NCBI RefSeq assembly: GCF_004151105.1
Contig: NZ_PHRF01000172.1
Location: forward strand, 186,001-250,000
DNA: 64,000 nt
DNA from: Streptomyces sp. L-9-10
GTDB lineage: Bacteria > Actinomycetota > Actinomycetes > Streptomycetales > Streptomycetaceae
Direction of reading: 5' to 3'
The notes beneath the pieces are model-generated. The model was not told the DNA's origin, ran no database searches, and saw only the letters and a list, made by a program, of their open reading frames with translations. Below are positions 8,275 to 16,247 of the stretch, piece after piece. The position numbers and the translations under genes are program-made. Numbering within the stretch: the stretch's first letter is position 1; each line of letters starts with the position of its first letter.

Positions 8275-10446
8275 ATGACCAACGCAGACCGCACGGCTCT
8301 CCGGGCCTCGGCCGACTCCGTACTCGCCCGCCTCGTCGGTGACACCACCGGCACCGCCCGGCTGCGCGAGGACCAGTGGCGGGCCATCGAGGCGCTCGTC
8401 GCCGACAAGCGCAGGGCGCTGGTCGTGCAGCGCACGGGCTGGGGCAAGTCCGCGGTGTATTTCGTCGCGACGTCCCTGCTGCGCGAGCTCGGCGCGGGCC
8501 CGACGGTGATCGTCTCGCCGCTGCTCGCGCTGATGCGCAACCAGGTGGAGGCGGCGGCGCGGGCCGGGATCCGCGCGCGGACGATCAACTCGTCCAACGC
8601 GGAGGAATGGGCGACGATCCAGGACGAGATCGCCGCGGGTGAAGTCGATGTCCTGCTGGTCAGCCCGGAGCGGCTGAACAATCCGGACTTCCGCGACCAG
8701 GTCCTGCCCCGGCTCTCGGCTGCCACCGGTCTGCTGGTGGTCGACGAGGCGCACTGCATCTCCGACTGGGGCCATGACTTCCGGCCCGACTACCGGCGGT
8801 TGCGCACGATGCTCGCCGAGCTGCCGGCGGGCGTTCCGGTCCTCGCCACGACCGCCACGGCGAACGCCCGGGTGACCGCCGACGTCGCCGAGCAGCTCGG
8901 CACGGGGGCGGGGACGGACGCGCTGGTGCTGCGCGGGCCGCTGGACCGGGAGAGTCTCAGTCTCCATGTGCTCAAGCTGCCGGACGCGGCGCACCGGCTG
9001 GCCTGGCTCGCCGACCACCTGGGCGAGTTGCCCGGCTCCGGGATCATCTACACGCTGACGGTCGCCGCGGCCGAGGAGGTCACGGCGTATCTGCGCCAGT
9101 GCGGGCACACGGTCGCGTCGTACACCGGCCGTACCGAGAACGCCGACCGGCAGCAGGCCGAGGACGATCTGCTGGCGAACAGGGTCAAGGCGCTGGTCGC
9201 CACGTCCGCGCTGGGCATGGGGTTCGACAAGCCCGACCTCGGATTCGTGGTGCATCTCGGTTCGCCCTCCTCCCCCATCGCCTACTACCAGCAGGTGGGG
9301 CGCGCGGGCCGCGGGGTGGAGCATGCCGAGGTGCTGCTGCTGCCCGGCCGGGAGGACGAGGCGATCTGGAAGTACTTCGCCTCGGTCGCCTTTCCGCCCG
9401 AGGAGCTGGTCCGGCGCACGCTCGATGTCCTCGGCCGGGCGGACCGGCCGCTGTCGCTGCCCGCCCTGGAGCCGCTGGTCGAGCTGCGGCGTACGCGGCT
9501 GGAGACGATGCTCAAGGTCCTCGATGTGGACGGGGCGGTGCACCGCGTGAAGGGCGGCTGGACCTCGACCGGGCGGCCGTGGGTGTACGACACCGAGCGG
9601 TACGCCTGGGTGGCGCGCCAGCGCGACGCCGAGCAGCAGGCGATGCGCGACTACGCGTCGTCGACCGCGTGCCGGATGGAGTTCCTGCGGCGGCAGTTGG
9701 ACGACGAGGAGGCGGCCCCCTGCGGGCGGTGCGACAACTGCGCGGGGGCGCGGTTCGAGGACAAGGTGACCGCCGCGGCCCTCGACGCGGCTCGCGGCGA
9801 GCTGGGCAGGCCGGGCGTGGAGGTGGAGCCACGGAAGATGTGGCCGACCGGGCTCACCGCCGTCGGTGTCGACCTCAAGGGACGTATCCCGCAGGGCGAG
9901 CAGTACCTCCCGGGACGGGCTCTCGGCCGGCTGTCGGACATCGGCTGGGGCAACCGGCTGCGGCCGATGCTCGCGCCACAGGCCGCTGACGGCCCGGTAC
10001 CGGACGATGTGGTGACCGCCGTGGTGAGTGTGCTCGCCGACTGGGCGAAGGGGCCCGGCGGTTGGGCCTCCGGCGCGCCCGACGCGCCGCCCAGGCCCGT
10101 CGGGGTGGTCACCGTGGCGTCGCACGGCAGGCCCCGGCTCGTGGGCTCGCTCGGCAGCCGGATCGCGGAGGTCGGCAGGATGCCGCTGCTCGGCACGGTC
10201 GCGTACGCACCGGGCGCGGCCGACTCCCGGATCCCCCGCACCAACAGCGCACAGCGCGTACGGGCGCTGCACGAGACGCTGACCGTACCGCCCGAACTGG
10301 CCGAGGCGTTGGTCTCCGCGGGCGGCCCCGTACTGCTCGTCGACGATCTCTCGGACAGCGGCTGGACGCTCGCGGTGGCGGCGCGGCTGCTGCGCAAGGC
10401 CGGGGCAGAGGGGGTGTTTCCGCTGGTCCTCGCCGTTCAGACATGA
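8275..10446 (+). CDS. RecQ-family ATP-dependent DNA helicase with C-terminal phosphoribosyltransferase-like domain
   Basis: The 723-residue protein has RecQ helicase motifs: Walker A-like VQRTGWGKSAV (residues ~51-61), DEAH box VVDEAHCISDWGHDFRPDYR, motif III ATTATAN, helicase domain 2 with LGMGFDKPDLGFVVHLGSP and YYQQVGRAGR, then the four-Cys zinc site (CRMEFL...CGRCDNC). RecQ enzymes unwind DNA 3' to 5' in repair and recombination. The last 110 residues look like a ComF-type phosphoribosyltransferase (RTNSAQRVRALHETL, then PRPP-loop-like VLLVDDLSDSGWT). ATG at 8275 has a G-run upstream; ATG at 8263 in the same frame is an alternative. Helicase confidence is high; the tail domain is inferred from motifs. 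Confidence 0.88.
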   Translation: MTNADRTALRASADSVLARLVGDTTGTARLREDQWRAIEALVADKRRALVVQRTGWGKSAVYFVATSLLRELGAGPTVIVSPLLALMRNQVEAAARAGIRARTINSSNAEEWATIQDEIAAGEVDVLLVSPERLNNPDFRDQVLPRLSAATGLLVVDEAHCISDWGHDFRPDYRRLRTMLAELPAGVPVLATTATANARVTADVAEQLGTGAGTDALVLRGPLDRESLSLHVLKLPDAAHRLAWLADHLGELPGSGIIYTLTVAAAEEVTAYLRQCGHTVASYTGRTENADRQQAEDDLLANRVKALVATSALGMGFDKPDLGFVVHLGSPSSPIAYYQQVGRAGRGVEHAEVLLLPGREDEAIWKYFASVAFPPEELVRRTLDVLGRADRPLSLPALEPLVELRRTRLETMLKVLDVDGAVHRVKGGWTSTGRPWVYDTERYAWVARQRDAEQQAMRDYASSTACRMEFLRRQLDDEEAAPCGRCDNCAGARFEDKVTAAALDAARGELGRPGVEVEPRKMWPTGLTAVGVDLKGRIPQGEQYLPGRALGRLSDIGWGNRLRPMLAPQAADGPVPDDVVTAVVSVLADWAKGPGGWASGAPDAPPRPVGVVTVASHGRPRLVGSLGSRIAEVGRMPLLGTVAYAPGAADSRIPRTNSAQRVRALHETLTVPPELAEALVSAGGPVLLVDDLSDSGWTLAVAARLLRKAGAEGVFPLVLAVQT

Positions 10447-10474
10447 CGCATAACCGCACCAGTGGCGAGTTCAG

Positions 10475-10501
10475 GCGGGGATATGACTGCCATATCCCCG
10501 C
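10475..10501 (+). terminator. Hairpin after the RecQ-like gene
   Basis: A perfect 11-bp stem (GCGGGGATATG / CATATCCCCGC) with a 5-base loop starts 29 bases past the helicase stop codon. It is likely a terminator, although the AT-rich top and position upstream of the next gene would also suit an operator. Confidence 0.6.
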
Positions 10502-10661
10502 ATTCCGGACGACAGTGCCAATTGCTCGTTGCCGCACGCCGATACGCCAGCGAGAATTGGAACCGCCCCCGCACGGTCCCTCGCCGTCCGTCAAGGCCGT
10601 GCCGCGGCGCGCCCCCGTCCGACCCAGCCCGCACTGTGGGCGCGTATGCGAAGGGAGGAAC

Positions 10662-11291
10662 GTGACCTTCGGATTCGCTCCGTCCGCGGACACTTCGGTC
10701 AGCACACCCGCCGACTCCGTCAGCCGCCTCGCCAGAATGCTCGAACCCGCCGAATGGGCGGAGGCGGGTATTCCACTGCTGCGCAACCCCCGTGAGGTGG
10801 TCAGCGGTCTGCACAGCCGGCACCGGCCGACCCCGTCGACCGCTGTCGTGGCCGTACTCGACCACGAGGAACGGCTCGCCGCCAGCGCCTCGTTCGCGCC
10901 GCGTGCCGCGCCGGTCGACGGATGGGAGTTCCGCAACGCGCTGCTGGCGCATCTGCGCCGCGTCATCCCGCACGACCTGCGCCGCCGTACGCCCGTACGC
11001 ACCGCCGTCCTGCTCTACTGCCGTGAGGGCGACGCGCGTTGGACGGAGGAGGACGGGGCCTGGATGTGGGGGCTGCGGGACGCCTGCACCCTCCATGGGC
11101 TGCGCTGTGGCGCGTACATCACGCTCACCCGCGGCGGCTGGCAGGTGCTGGGCGAAGGCCGCGGTGGCCGACGGCCCAGCTCCGAGACCCCGCCCACCGC
11201 TCTGGCCGAGACGGTGGCCGACCCCGACCCGTCTCCGGTGCGCGGCGGCGGTGGAGCCGTGGAGGTACTGCGGCGCACGGCTGCCCGTTGA
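10662..11291 (+). CDS. Conserved hypothetical protein
   Basis: The 209-residue soluble protein is not recognised as a characterised family. GTG at 10662 follows an excellent ribosome binding site (AAGGGAGGAAC), which fixes the start. The sequence alternates predicted strands and helices (TAVVAVLDHEERLAASASF, RTAVLLYCREGDARW, LRCGAYITLTRGGWQVLGE), consistent with a compact alpha/beta fold, and ends in a low-complexity Pro/Asp/Gly tail. It lies 215 bp downstream of the RecQ-like gene on the same strand but with a hairpin between, so it is probably transcribed separately. Function unknown. Confidence 0.75.
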   Translation: MTFGFAPSADTSVSTPADSVSRLARMLEPAEWAEAGIPLLRNPREVVSGLHSRHRPTPSTAVVAVLDHEERLAASASFAPRAAPVDGWEFRNALLAHLRRVIPHDLRRRTPVRTAVLLYCREGDARWTEEDGAWMWGLRDACTLHGLRCGAYITLTRGGWQVLGEGRGGRRPSSETPPTALAETVADPDPSPVRGGGGAVEVLRRTAAR

Positions 11292-11386
11292 GCAGCCGGG
11301 CGCCCGCCGCACGTCACGCCCGTCACAGCGGCCCGGCCGCCCCCTGAACGGGCAGCCGGGTCACGGCGGGACCGGCGTCGTACGGC

Positions 11387-12025
11387 TCAGACGCCCGCAC
11401 CCAGCACGGTGTTGATCCGCTCCGAGTCACCGCACACGACGAGCAGTGCGGCGGCCTTCTCCCTGGCCGGCGGAAGCACCCGGGCGACGGCGCCGTCACC
11501 GCCTCCGTTGACGGCGACGACCACGACGGGCCGTGACTGCGCGCGGGCGACGGCGCCGCCGTCCGCGAAGAACACGTCCTCGCGGGCGTCGTGCTGAGCC
11601 CAGTAGGAGGCTTCACCGAAGGACAGCTCGTGGGTGGCCCACGGGTGTTGTTCCCCGGTGGTGAGCACCAGGATGTCGCCCGGCGCCCGCCCCGCCTCGA
11701 GCAGCAGATCGACCGCTTCCTCGGCGGCATCGAGCGCACCGCCGGCCGGAGCCGGAATCAGCTGGATCTGAGGGACGGAAGGAGTCGTGGCGCCGGAAGC
11801 CTGGGGCTGCCCGGCGGAGTTGTGCGAGCGCTGCGCCGGCGGCGCGGGCCTCGCGGGACCGGGGCCCGGACGTCCGGGCCGCGGTGTCGTCGCGGAGCGC
11901 GGCCCGGGGACGGGACGCGGACCGGGTACAGGACGAGGGGTCGGCGCCGTACGGCCGGTGGCCGGAGTGGCGCTGGCACCCTGGGCTCTCTCGTGAATCT
12001 GAGGCTCCTGAGGGATGAGAGGCAT
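11387..12025 (-). CDS. Hypothetical protein with UvrD C-terminal-like segment
   Basis: The 212-residue protein starts at ATG 12025 (MPLIPQEPQIHERAQ). The first 95 residues are Pro/Gly/Arg-rich with a repeated RPVPGPRPVPGP stretch and are likely disordered. The C-terminal 115 residues (GDILVLTTGEQHPWATHEL, then RPVVVVAVNGGGDGAVARVLPPA and ALLVVCGDSERINTVLGAGV) resemble the C-terminal ATPase subdomain of UvrD/Rep-type helicases without any Walker A. It is upstream of nothing obvious but next to rnhB. Function unknown; the helicase resemblance is a weak inference from pattern. Confidence 0.65.
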   Translation of the reverse strand: MPLIPQEPQIHERAQGASATPATGRTAPTPRPVPGPRPVPGPRSATTPRPGRPGPGPARPAPPAQRSHNSAGQPQASGATTPSVPQIQLIPAPAGGALDAAEEAVDLLLEAGRAPGDILVLTTGEQHPWATHELSFGEASYWAQHDAREDVFFADGGAVARAQSRPVVVVAVNGGGDGAVARVLPPAREKAAALLVVCGDSERINTVLGAGV

Positions 12026-12129
12026 GACTGGATGTCTATCAAACACCGGTGCGAAAAGCATCGGCAGGTGGGGATATTTGTACCCATGTCTGAGGGCGCG
12101 AGCCACACAGATTCAAGGTTCACCGGAAG

Positions 12130-12153
12130 TTCCGGAAGTCGGACCTTCCGGAA
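12130..12153 (-). terminator. Hairpin terminator after rnhB
   Basis: A 9-bp perfect stem (TTCCGGAAG / CTTCCGGAA) with a 6-base loop lies 11 bases past the rnhB stop. On the minus strand it is followed by a further partly complementary CCGG stretch. Confidence 0.65.
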
Positions 12154-12163
12154 AATCGGCAGT

Positions 12164-12874
12164 TCAGAAGTCGAAGCCGAGCTGGCCCCCGCTTTCCATA
12201 GCGGTGGCCTCGGCGGAGACCCGGACCTTCTTGAGGTGCCGCCACCGGGGCAGCGCGTCGAGATAGGCCCACGAGAGCCGGTGGTGCGGTGTGGGCCCCC
12301 ACTCCTCCAGTGCCGCTCTGTGCACCGGTGAGGGGTAGCCCGCGTTGGCGCCGAACGCGTAGGGGACGTATTCCTCGGCCCCCGCGCCGAGTTCGGCCAT
12401 CATGGCGTCCCTGCGCACCTTGGCGAGGACCGAAGCGGCCGCCACCGAGACACAGGACTGGTCGCCCTTGATGACCGTACGCACCTGCCAGGGTCCTCCG
12501 AGGTAGTCGTGCTTGCCGTCGAGGATCACCGCGTCGGGCCGCACCGGCAGCGCCTCCAGGGCGCGTACGGCGGCGAGCCTGAGCGCCTCGGTCATCCCCA
12601 GGGCGTCGATCTCCTCAGGGGAGGCGTGTCCCAGCGCGTGCGAGGTGACCCAGCCCTCCAGCTCATCGGCCAGCTCCGTACGGCGCTTGGGGCTGATGAG
12701 TTTGGAGTCCGTGAGGCCGGCCGGAGGTCTGCGCAACCCCGTGACGGCCGCGCATACGGTGACCGGACCGGCCCACGCTCCGCGCCCGACCTCATCGACG
12801 CCTGCGATGATCCTGGCCTCGGTGGTGGCGCGCAGCGAGCGCTCGACAGTGTGCGTGGGTGCTTCGTACGGCAT
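12164..12874 (-). CDS. rnhB: Ribonuclease HII
   Basis: The 236-residue enzyme cleaves the RNA strand of RNA-DNA hybrids and removes misincorporated ribonucleotides. Visible signatures are IIAGVDEVGRGAWAGPVTV near residue 30 (first catalytic Asp-Glu and the GRG motif), PDAVILDGKHDYL with the third acidic residue, and the GDQSCVSVAAASVLAKVRRD segment typical of RNase HII. Active-site residues appear intact and length is normal. ATG at 12874 was chosen from conserved start MPYEAPTHTVE; the frame is open to 12907. Confidence 0.93.
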   Translation of the reverse strand: MPYEAPTHTVERSLRATTEARIIAGVDEVGRGAWAGPVTVCAAVTGLRRPPAGLTDSKLISPKRRTELADELEGWVTSHALGHASPEEIDALGMTEALRLAAVRALEALPVRPDAVILDGKHDYLGGPWQVRTVIKGDQSCVSVAAASVLAKVRRDAMMAELGAGAEEYVPYAFGANAGYPSPVHRAALEEWGPTPHHRLSWAYLDALPRWRHLKKVRVSAEATAMESGGQLGFDF

Positions 12875-13095
12875 GGCACCAGCCAGGTTACGCCGCCCGA
12901 ACGCCACGCGACAGACCGGGTACCGGCCGTGGTGTTCGCCGGTGACATCGGGACGCGCGTCGCGACGCCGGACCCCATGGGTTCGCCGCGCGGGATGCCC
13001 CGTTCACCGCGCGGGACCTCGGTGCACCGCCCTCGTGACGAACCGGGCGTACGGCTCGACGGCACCGGCGAGAATCAGCCCGCGGAATCGCGCGG

Positions 13096-13167
13096 CGGTT
13101 GACGCCTCACGCACGTGGGCTGTTGACGTCCCACACACGTGGGCGGTTGACGCCTCGCACACGTGAG
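13096..13167. repeat. Three 24-bp tandem repeats with CACGTG cores
   Basis: Units start at 13096, 13120 and 13144; the consensus is (C)GGTTGACGCCTCACACACGTG with G/A end variation. Each unit carries TTGACG, resembling a -35 hexamer, and an ACGTG palindromic core. It lies between the rnhB start and the terminator of the next gene. Confidence 0.85.
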
Positions 13168-13186
13168 AGACCGTCGTACCGCCCGC

Positions 13187-13226
13187 GGTGGGTACGGGAC
13201 GTCCGGAGGCGCGTCCCGTACCCACC
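13187..13226 (-). terminator. Strong hairpin terminator after the DUF4153-like gene
   Basis: A perfect 15-bp stem (GGTGGGTACGGGACG / CGTCCCGTACCCACC) with a 10-base loop begins 5 bases past the stop at 13232. Confidence 0.85.
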
Positions 13227-13231
13227 GACGC

Positions 13232-15010
13232 TCATGGCCTGTCGAGTTCGCGCCCCAGCCCGTAGCAGGTGGAGGACGGGTCGAGCTCCCGCTTCGCCAC
13301 GATCTCGCGGGCCCTGCTCTCCGACCAGCTCGTCGCGTACCACGGATCGGACGCGTTCCGGAGATTCCGGTCGATGCCGGCCAGGGCGCACGAACGCAGC
13401 GGCTCGGAGAGCCGGTCGAGCGCCGGTGCGGCATCGGCCGAGAGCTCCTGGAGGTAATCGATGTCGATCTTGTGCGAACGCTCGTACCGCTGCACGTTCC
13501 GCTCCGCGACCAGCGCGTCCGGCGAAATCAGGCCAAAGGCCAGGACGGCCGCCCCGGCGCTCGCGGCGACGGCACGCGGCAGCCACCGGCCGCCGAGAGC
13601 CCCGGCCACCAGGATCAGGACGATCACCACACCGAGCCACAGCTCCACCGCCGCCACCGAGACCCGCAGGCGGGTCAGCCCGTAGGCGTCGACGTACAGA
13701 TCCATCCGGCGCAGCGCCGCTGCCACCACGACCAGGGTCAGCGTGCAGAGGACCCCGAGCACGGCCCGGACCAGGGCGGCGTCTCCGGCTCCGTCGCGCG
13801 GGGCCCATCGCCGGGCGAGCCCGATCACGAGCAGGACGAGCAGGGTGGCCCAGAGCAGCTGCCAGAAACCCTGGCGCGCGTACTCCGCGTACGACAGGCC
13901 GGTCTCCCGGAGGACCTTGTCGTACCCGCCGAAGAGCACGGCGAGCTGGATGGCGATGAAGGCCGCGAAGAGCAGATTGAGGACGATGAGCGGAAGCGCC
14001 CACTCCATCCGGCCACGGGCCCGTCCGGGACGTACGGTGATCCGGTCCCAGCGCAGCGGTGCGGCGGCGGTGTGGGCGGCGGCGAGCGCACCGACGGATC
14101 CGACCACGAACCCCACGAACCGCCACGGCCCCTCGTCGAGCGAGACGTCGGGGGTCAACTGGCCCAGCAGATCGGCGAACGCCGCGTCGGCGTTGGCGAA
14201 GAGAGTGCCGAAGACGATCAGCAGCACGACCGCGACCGCGACGGCGCGGACGGCCGACATCACGCGACCGCGCGATCCTCCGGCGCGTGCCCGCAGGCCG
14301 GCCCACCCCCAGAACATGCCGGGGCCGAGGGAGCCGATCAGGCCAAGCGGGCCGAACACGACACCGGGCCAGGTACGGCAGCCGTGCAGGGCGAGCGAGC
14401 CGAGCGCCAGCGCGGAGACGACCGCGAGAAAGGTCGGCAGCCCGGCGTCCCGCAGTGCGGGTACGGCGAGCAGAGCGATGCCGCCGAGAGCCCAGACCAG
14501 CGTCCAGGGGCGCGGGCGGCGGCCGGCGGCCCGGGCCGCGAAGAAGGCGGCGAGCGCCGCGGGCACCGCCACGATCAGCAAATTCAGTCCGAGTCCGTCA
14601 CCCAGCACCAGGGCGCTGAGCAGGGCGGTCACCAGGACCGACCAGAGGGTGGCGGCACGGACCGGGGCAGGGGTGGCCGGCTGTATCTCGGTGAGCCAGC
14701 GGGACTGCTCGCCGGGTCGCGGCTGCCACCGTTGCCAGTCGGGCGGCGGCGGCCCGCCCTGACGCTGCTTGGTGAGCACGGGCTCGGCGGAGGACGGACG
14801 GGCCGCGTCCCCGGGACTCCGCGCGCCGCCCGGCGCCGGCGCGCCGCCCCGCCCCTGCGCACGGCTCCGCCCCTGGCTGTCGGCCGGCCCCTGGTCGTCG
14901 GCCGCCCCCTGGCTGTCGGCCGTCCCCTGGTTGTCGGCCGTCCCCTGGTTGTCGGCAGGCTCCCGCCCCCGTTCCCCGTCGGATTCCTGTCCTCTGACCG
15001 GATCTGTCAC
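13232..15010 (-). CDS. Polytopic membrane protein, DUF4153/DUF4173-like
   Basis: The 592-residue protein has a long disordered N-terminus (about 120 residues, including five hexapeptide repeats ADxQGx) followed by roughly ten hydrophobic segments and a C-terminal extramembrane domain (DIDYLQELSADAAPALDRLSEPLRSCALAGIDRNLRN...). The segment LRRMDLYVDAYGLTRLRVSV matches the DUF4153/DUF4173 family of bacterial membrane proteins of unknown function. GTG at 15010 follows a strong GGGAGGGGG ribosome binding site; an upstream in-frame ATG at 15082 lacks one. Its role is unknown. Confidence 0.8.
   Translation of the reverse strand: MTDPVRGQESDGERGREPADNQGTADNQGTADSQGAADDQGPADSQGRSRAQGRGGAPAPGGARSPGDAARPSSAEPVLTKQRQGGPPPPDWQRWQPRPGEQSRWLTEIQPATPAPVRAATLWSVLVTALLSALVLGDGLGLNLLIVAVPAALAAFFAARAAGRRPRPWTLVWALGGIALLAVPALRDAGLPTFLAVVSALALGSLALHGCRTWPGVVFGPLGLIGSLGPGMFWGWAGLRARAGGSRGRVMSAVRAVAVAVVLLIVFGTLFANADAAFADLLGQLTPDVSLDEGPWRFVGFVVGSVGALAAAHTAAAPLRWDRITVRPGRARGRMEWALPLIVLNLLFAAFIAIQLAVLFGGYDKVLRETGLSYAEYARQGFWQLLWATLLVLLVIGLARRWAPRDGAGDAALVRAVLGVLCTLTLVVVAAALRRMDLYVDAYGLTRLRVSVAAVELWLGVVIVLILVAGALGGRWLPRAVAASAGAAVLAFGLISPDALVAERNVQRYERSHKIDIDYLQELSADAAPALDRLSEPLRSCALAGIDRNLRNASDPWYATSWSESRAREIVAKRELDPSSTCYGLGRELDRP
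14870..14959 (-). repeat. Five in-frame 18-bp repeats in the DUF4153-like gene
   Basis: Units begin at 14870, 14888, 14906, 14924 and 14942 with consensus CCCCTGGYTGTCGGCCGT on the plus strand. They encode the hexapeptides ADNQGT, ADNQGT, ADSQGA, ADDQGP, ADSQGR in the cytoplasmic N-terminal tail. Copy number is likely variable between strains. Confidence 0.9.
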
Positions 15011-15184
15011 GGGACCCCCTCCCGGCCGGGTCCCTTCGCGGCAGCGGAGTGGCGCGTACGGCCCGGCGTCTTGTCGGCGCACGCCCCTCGAAGATCACCG
15101 GGGCGGCGTGGCCGACAGAGTAACCGCGCTCTCCCGCCCCTTCCCCGGTTCCGGGAGCAGGTGTGGCAGGACCGTGACAACCAC

Positions 15185-15254
15185 GGGCGAACACCTATGA
15201 GTGCACGCCTGTGAGCGCACAACTACGAGCGGACACCTACAGGCGGACAACTAC
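15185..15254. repeat. Five degenerate 14-bp tandem repeats
   Basis: Units at 15185, 15199, 15213, 15227 and 15241 follow the pattern GAGCGSACAMCTAC (for example GAGCGCACAACTAC and GAGCGGACACCTAC). The array fills the space just before the stop codon of the ADP-ribosylglycohydrolase gene at 15264 and has no reading frame function that I can see. Confidence 0.8.
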
Positions 15255-15263
15255 GGGTGCCGC

Positions 15264-16235
15264 CTACGGTGCTCGCAGCCAGCCCGGCAGCGCTTCCGTC
15301 CGCTCCAGCCAACGCGCCGGCGGCGCCCCGGTCCTCGCCGCGGAGATCACGCCCCCCGCGATCGCGCATGTCGTATCCACATCACCGCCCACCTGGGCCG
15401 TGGTCCAGAACCCCCGCTCGAAATCGCCGAGGGCCCGCGCCGCCGACCAGAGCGCGAACGGCACGGTGTCATGCGCGCTGGTACGCCGCCCGCAGCCGAG
15501 AACCGCGGCCACCGTGCCCGCGTCGGCGTAGTCCAGCATGTCCCGCGCCCGGCGCAGCCCCGCCCCGACCGCGCTGCGCGGCACGAGCGCCACCACTCCG
15601 TCGAGCAGCGCCTCCGGCGCCGGAGGCCCCGCCGGATCCGCGGCGAGAGCCGCTGCCGCCGCCACCGCCATGGCGCCCACCACGGCCTCGCGGTGCTGGT
15701 GCGTGGTGTACGCGGAGATCTCGGCCTGATGCGTGGCCTGCTCCGGATCGTCCGCGTACCAGGCGCCGAGCGGCGCGATCCGCATGGCGGCCCCATTGCC
15801 CCACGAGCCCTGCCCGTTGAACAGCTCGGCGGCCAGCTCGCGCCAGTCGCCGCCCTCCCTGATCAACCGGAGCATACGGTTCACGGCGGGCCCGTAACCG
15901 CGGTCGAAGTCATGATGCGCGGCGAAGGACAGGGCCAGCGCGTCCTGGTCGATACGGTGATGCGCGGCCAGGACGGCCAGGACCGACGCGGCCATCTCGG
16001 TGTCGTCGGTCCACTGCCAGGACCCGGGCGGCAGCTCGCGCCGTTTCAGCAGCGGATAGTTCGAGGGGACGAAGAACTGGGAACCGAGAGCGTCGCCCAC
16101 CGCCAGCCCGCGCAGGCTCGCCACGGCGCGGTCGTAGCGGCGGTCGTAGCACGGATCGGTTCGCCGACCGGCCGAGGATTCGGCGGGCGTGGAACCAGCG
16201 GGTGTGGAATCAGCGGGTGTGGAATCAGCGGTCAT
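15264..16235 (-). CDS. ADP-ribosylglycohydrolase family protein
   Basis: The 323-residue protein belongs to the DraG/ARH family that removes ADP-ribose from proteins or nucleic acids using two metal ions. The metal-binding motifs are visible: LAVGDALGSQF, WTDDTEMAASV (residues ~75-85) and GGDVDTTCAIAGGV near residue 285. The first 25 residues are a pentapeptide-repeat tail (DSTPA) coded by 15-bp repeats, so the true start could be the downstream conserved region. The stop is 12 bases from the histidine phosphatase operon partner's side: the upstream gene ends at 16248, and both are on the minus strand, suggesting co-transcription. The target of de-ADP-ribosylation is unknown. Confidence 0.88.
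   Translation of the reverse strand: MTADSTPADSTPAGSTPAESSAGRRTDPCYDRRYDRAVASLRGLAVGDALGSQFFVPSNYPLLKRRELPPGSWQWTDDTEMAASVLAVLAAHHRIDQDALALSFAAHHDFDRGYGPAVNRMLRLIREGGDWRELAAELFNGQGSWGNGAAMRIAPLGAWYADDPEQATHQAEISAYTTHQHREAVVGAMAVAAAAALAADPAGPPAPEALLDGVVALVPRSAVGAGLRRARDMLDYADAGTVAAVLGCGRRTSAHDTVPFALWSAARALGDFERGFWTTAQVGGDVDTTCAIAGGVISAARTGAPPARWLERTEALPGWLRAP
16183..16227 (-). repeat. Three in-frame 15-bp repeats at the ADP-ribosylglycohydrolase start
   Basis: Units of GCGGGTGTGGAATCA start at 16183, 16198 and 16213, coding for DSTPA/GSTPA in the N-terminal tail immediately after the first three codons. Confidence 0.85.
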
Positions 16236-16247
16236 CGCACGGTCATT

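Larger units (their letters stand above)
12875..13231. other. Intergenic region with a tandem array and terminator
   Basis: The 357-bp space upstream of rnhB holds the rnhB promoter (not identifiable by eye), three 24-bp tandem repeats at 13096-13167 and a strong hairpin at 13187-13226 belonging to the gene on its right. Sequence at 12985-13015 also repeats CGCGCGGGA twice. No credible coding sequence was found. Confidence 0.6.

Noticed and set aside
5076..8759. Long minus-strand open frame of 1227 codons
   Set aside because: It overlaps the debranching-like and DUF4192 genes in another frame and the start of the RecQ-like gene on the opposite strand; its translation is Arg/Pro/Ala-rich with no domain, typical of shadow frames in high-GC DNA.
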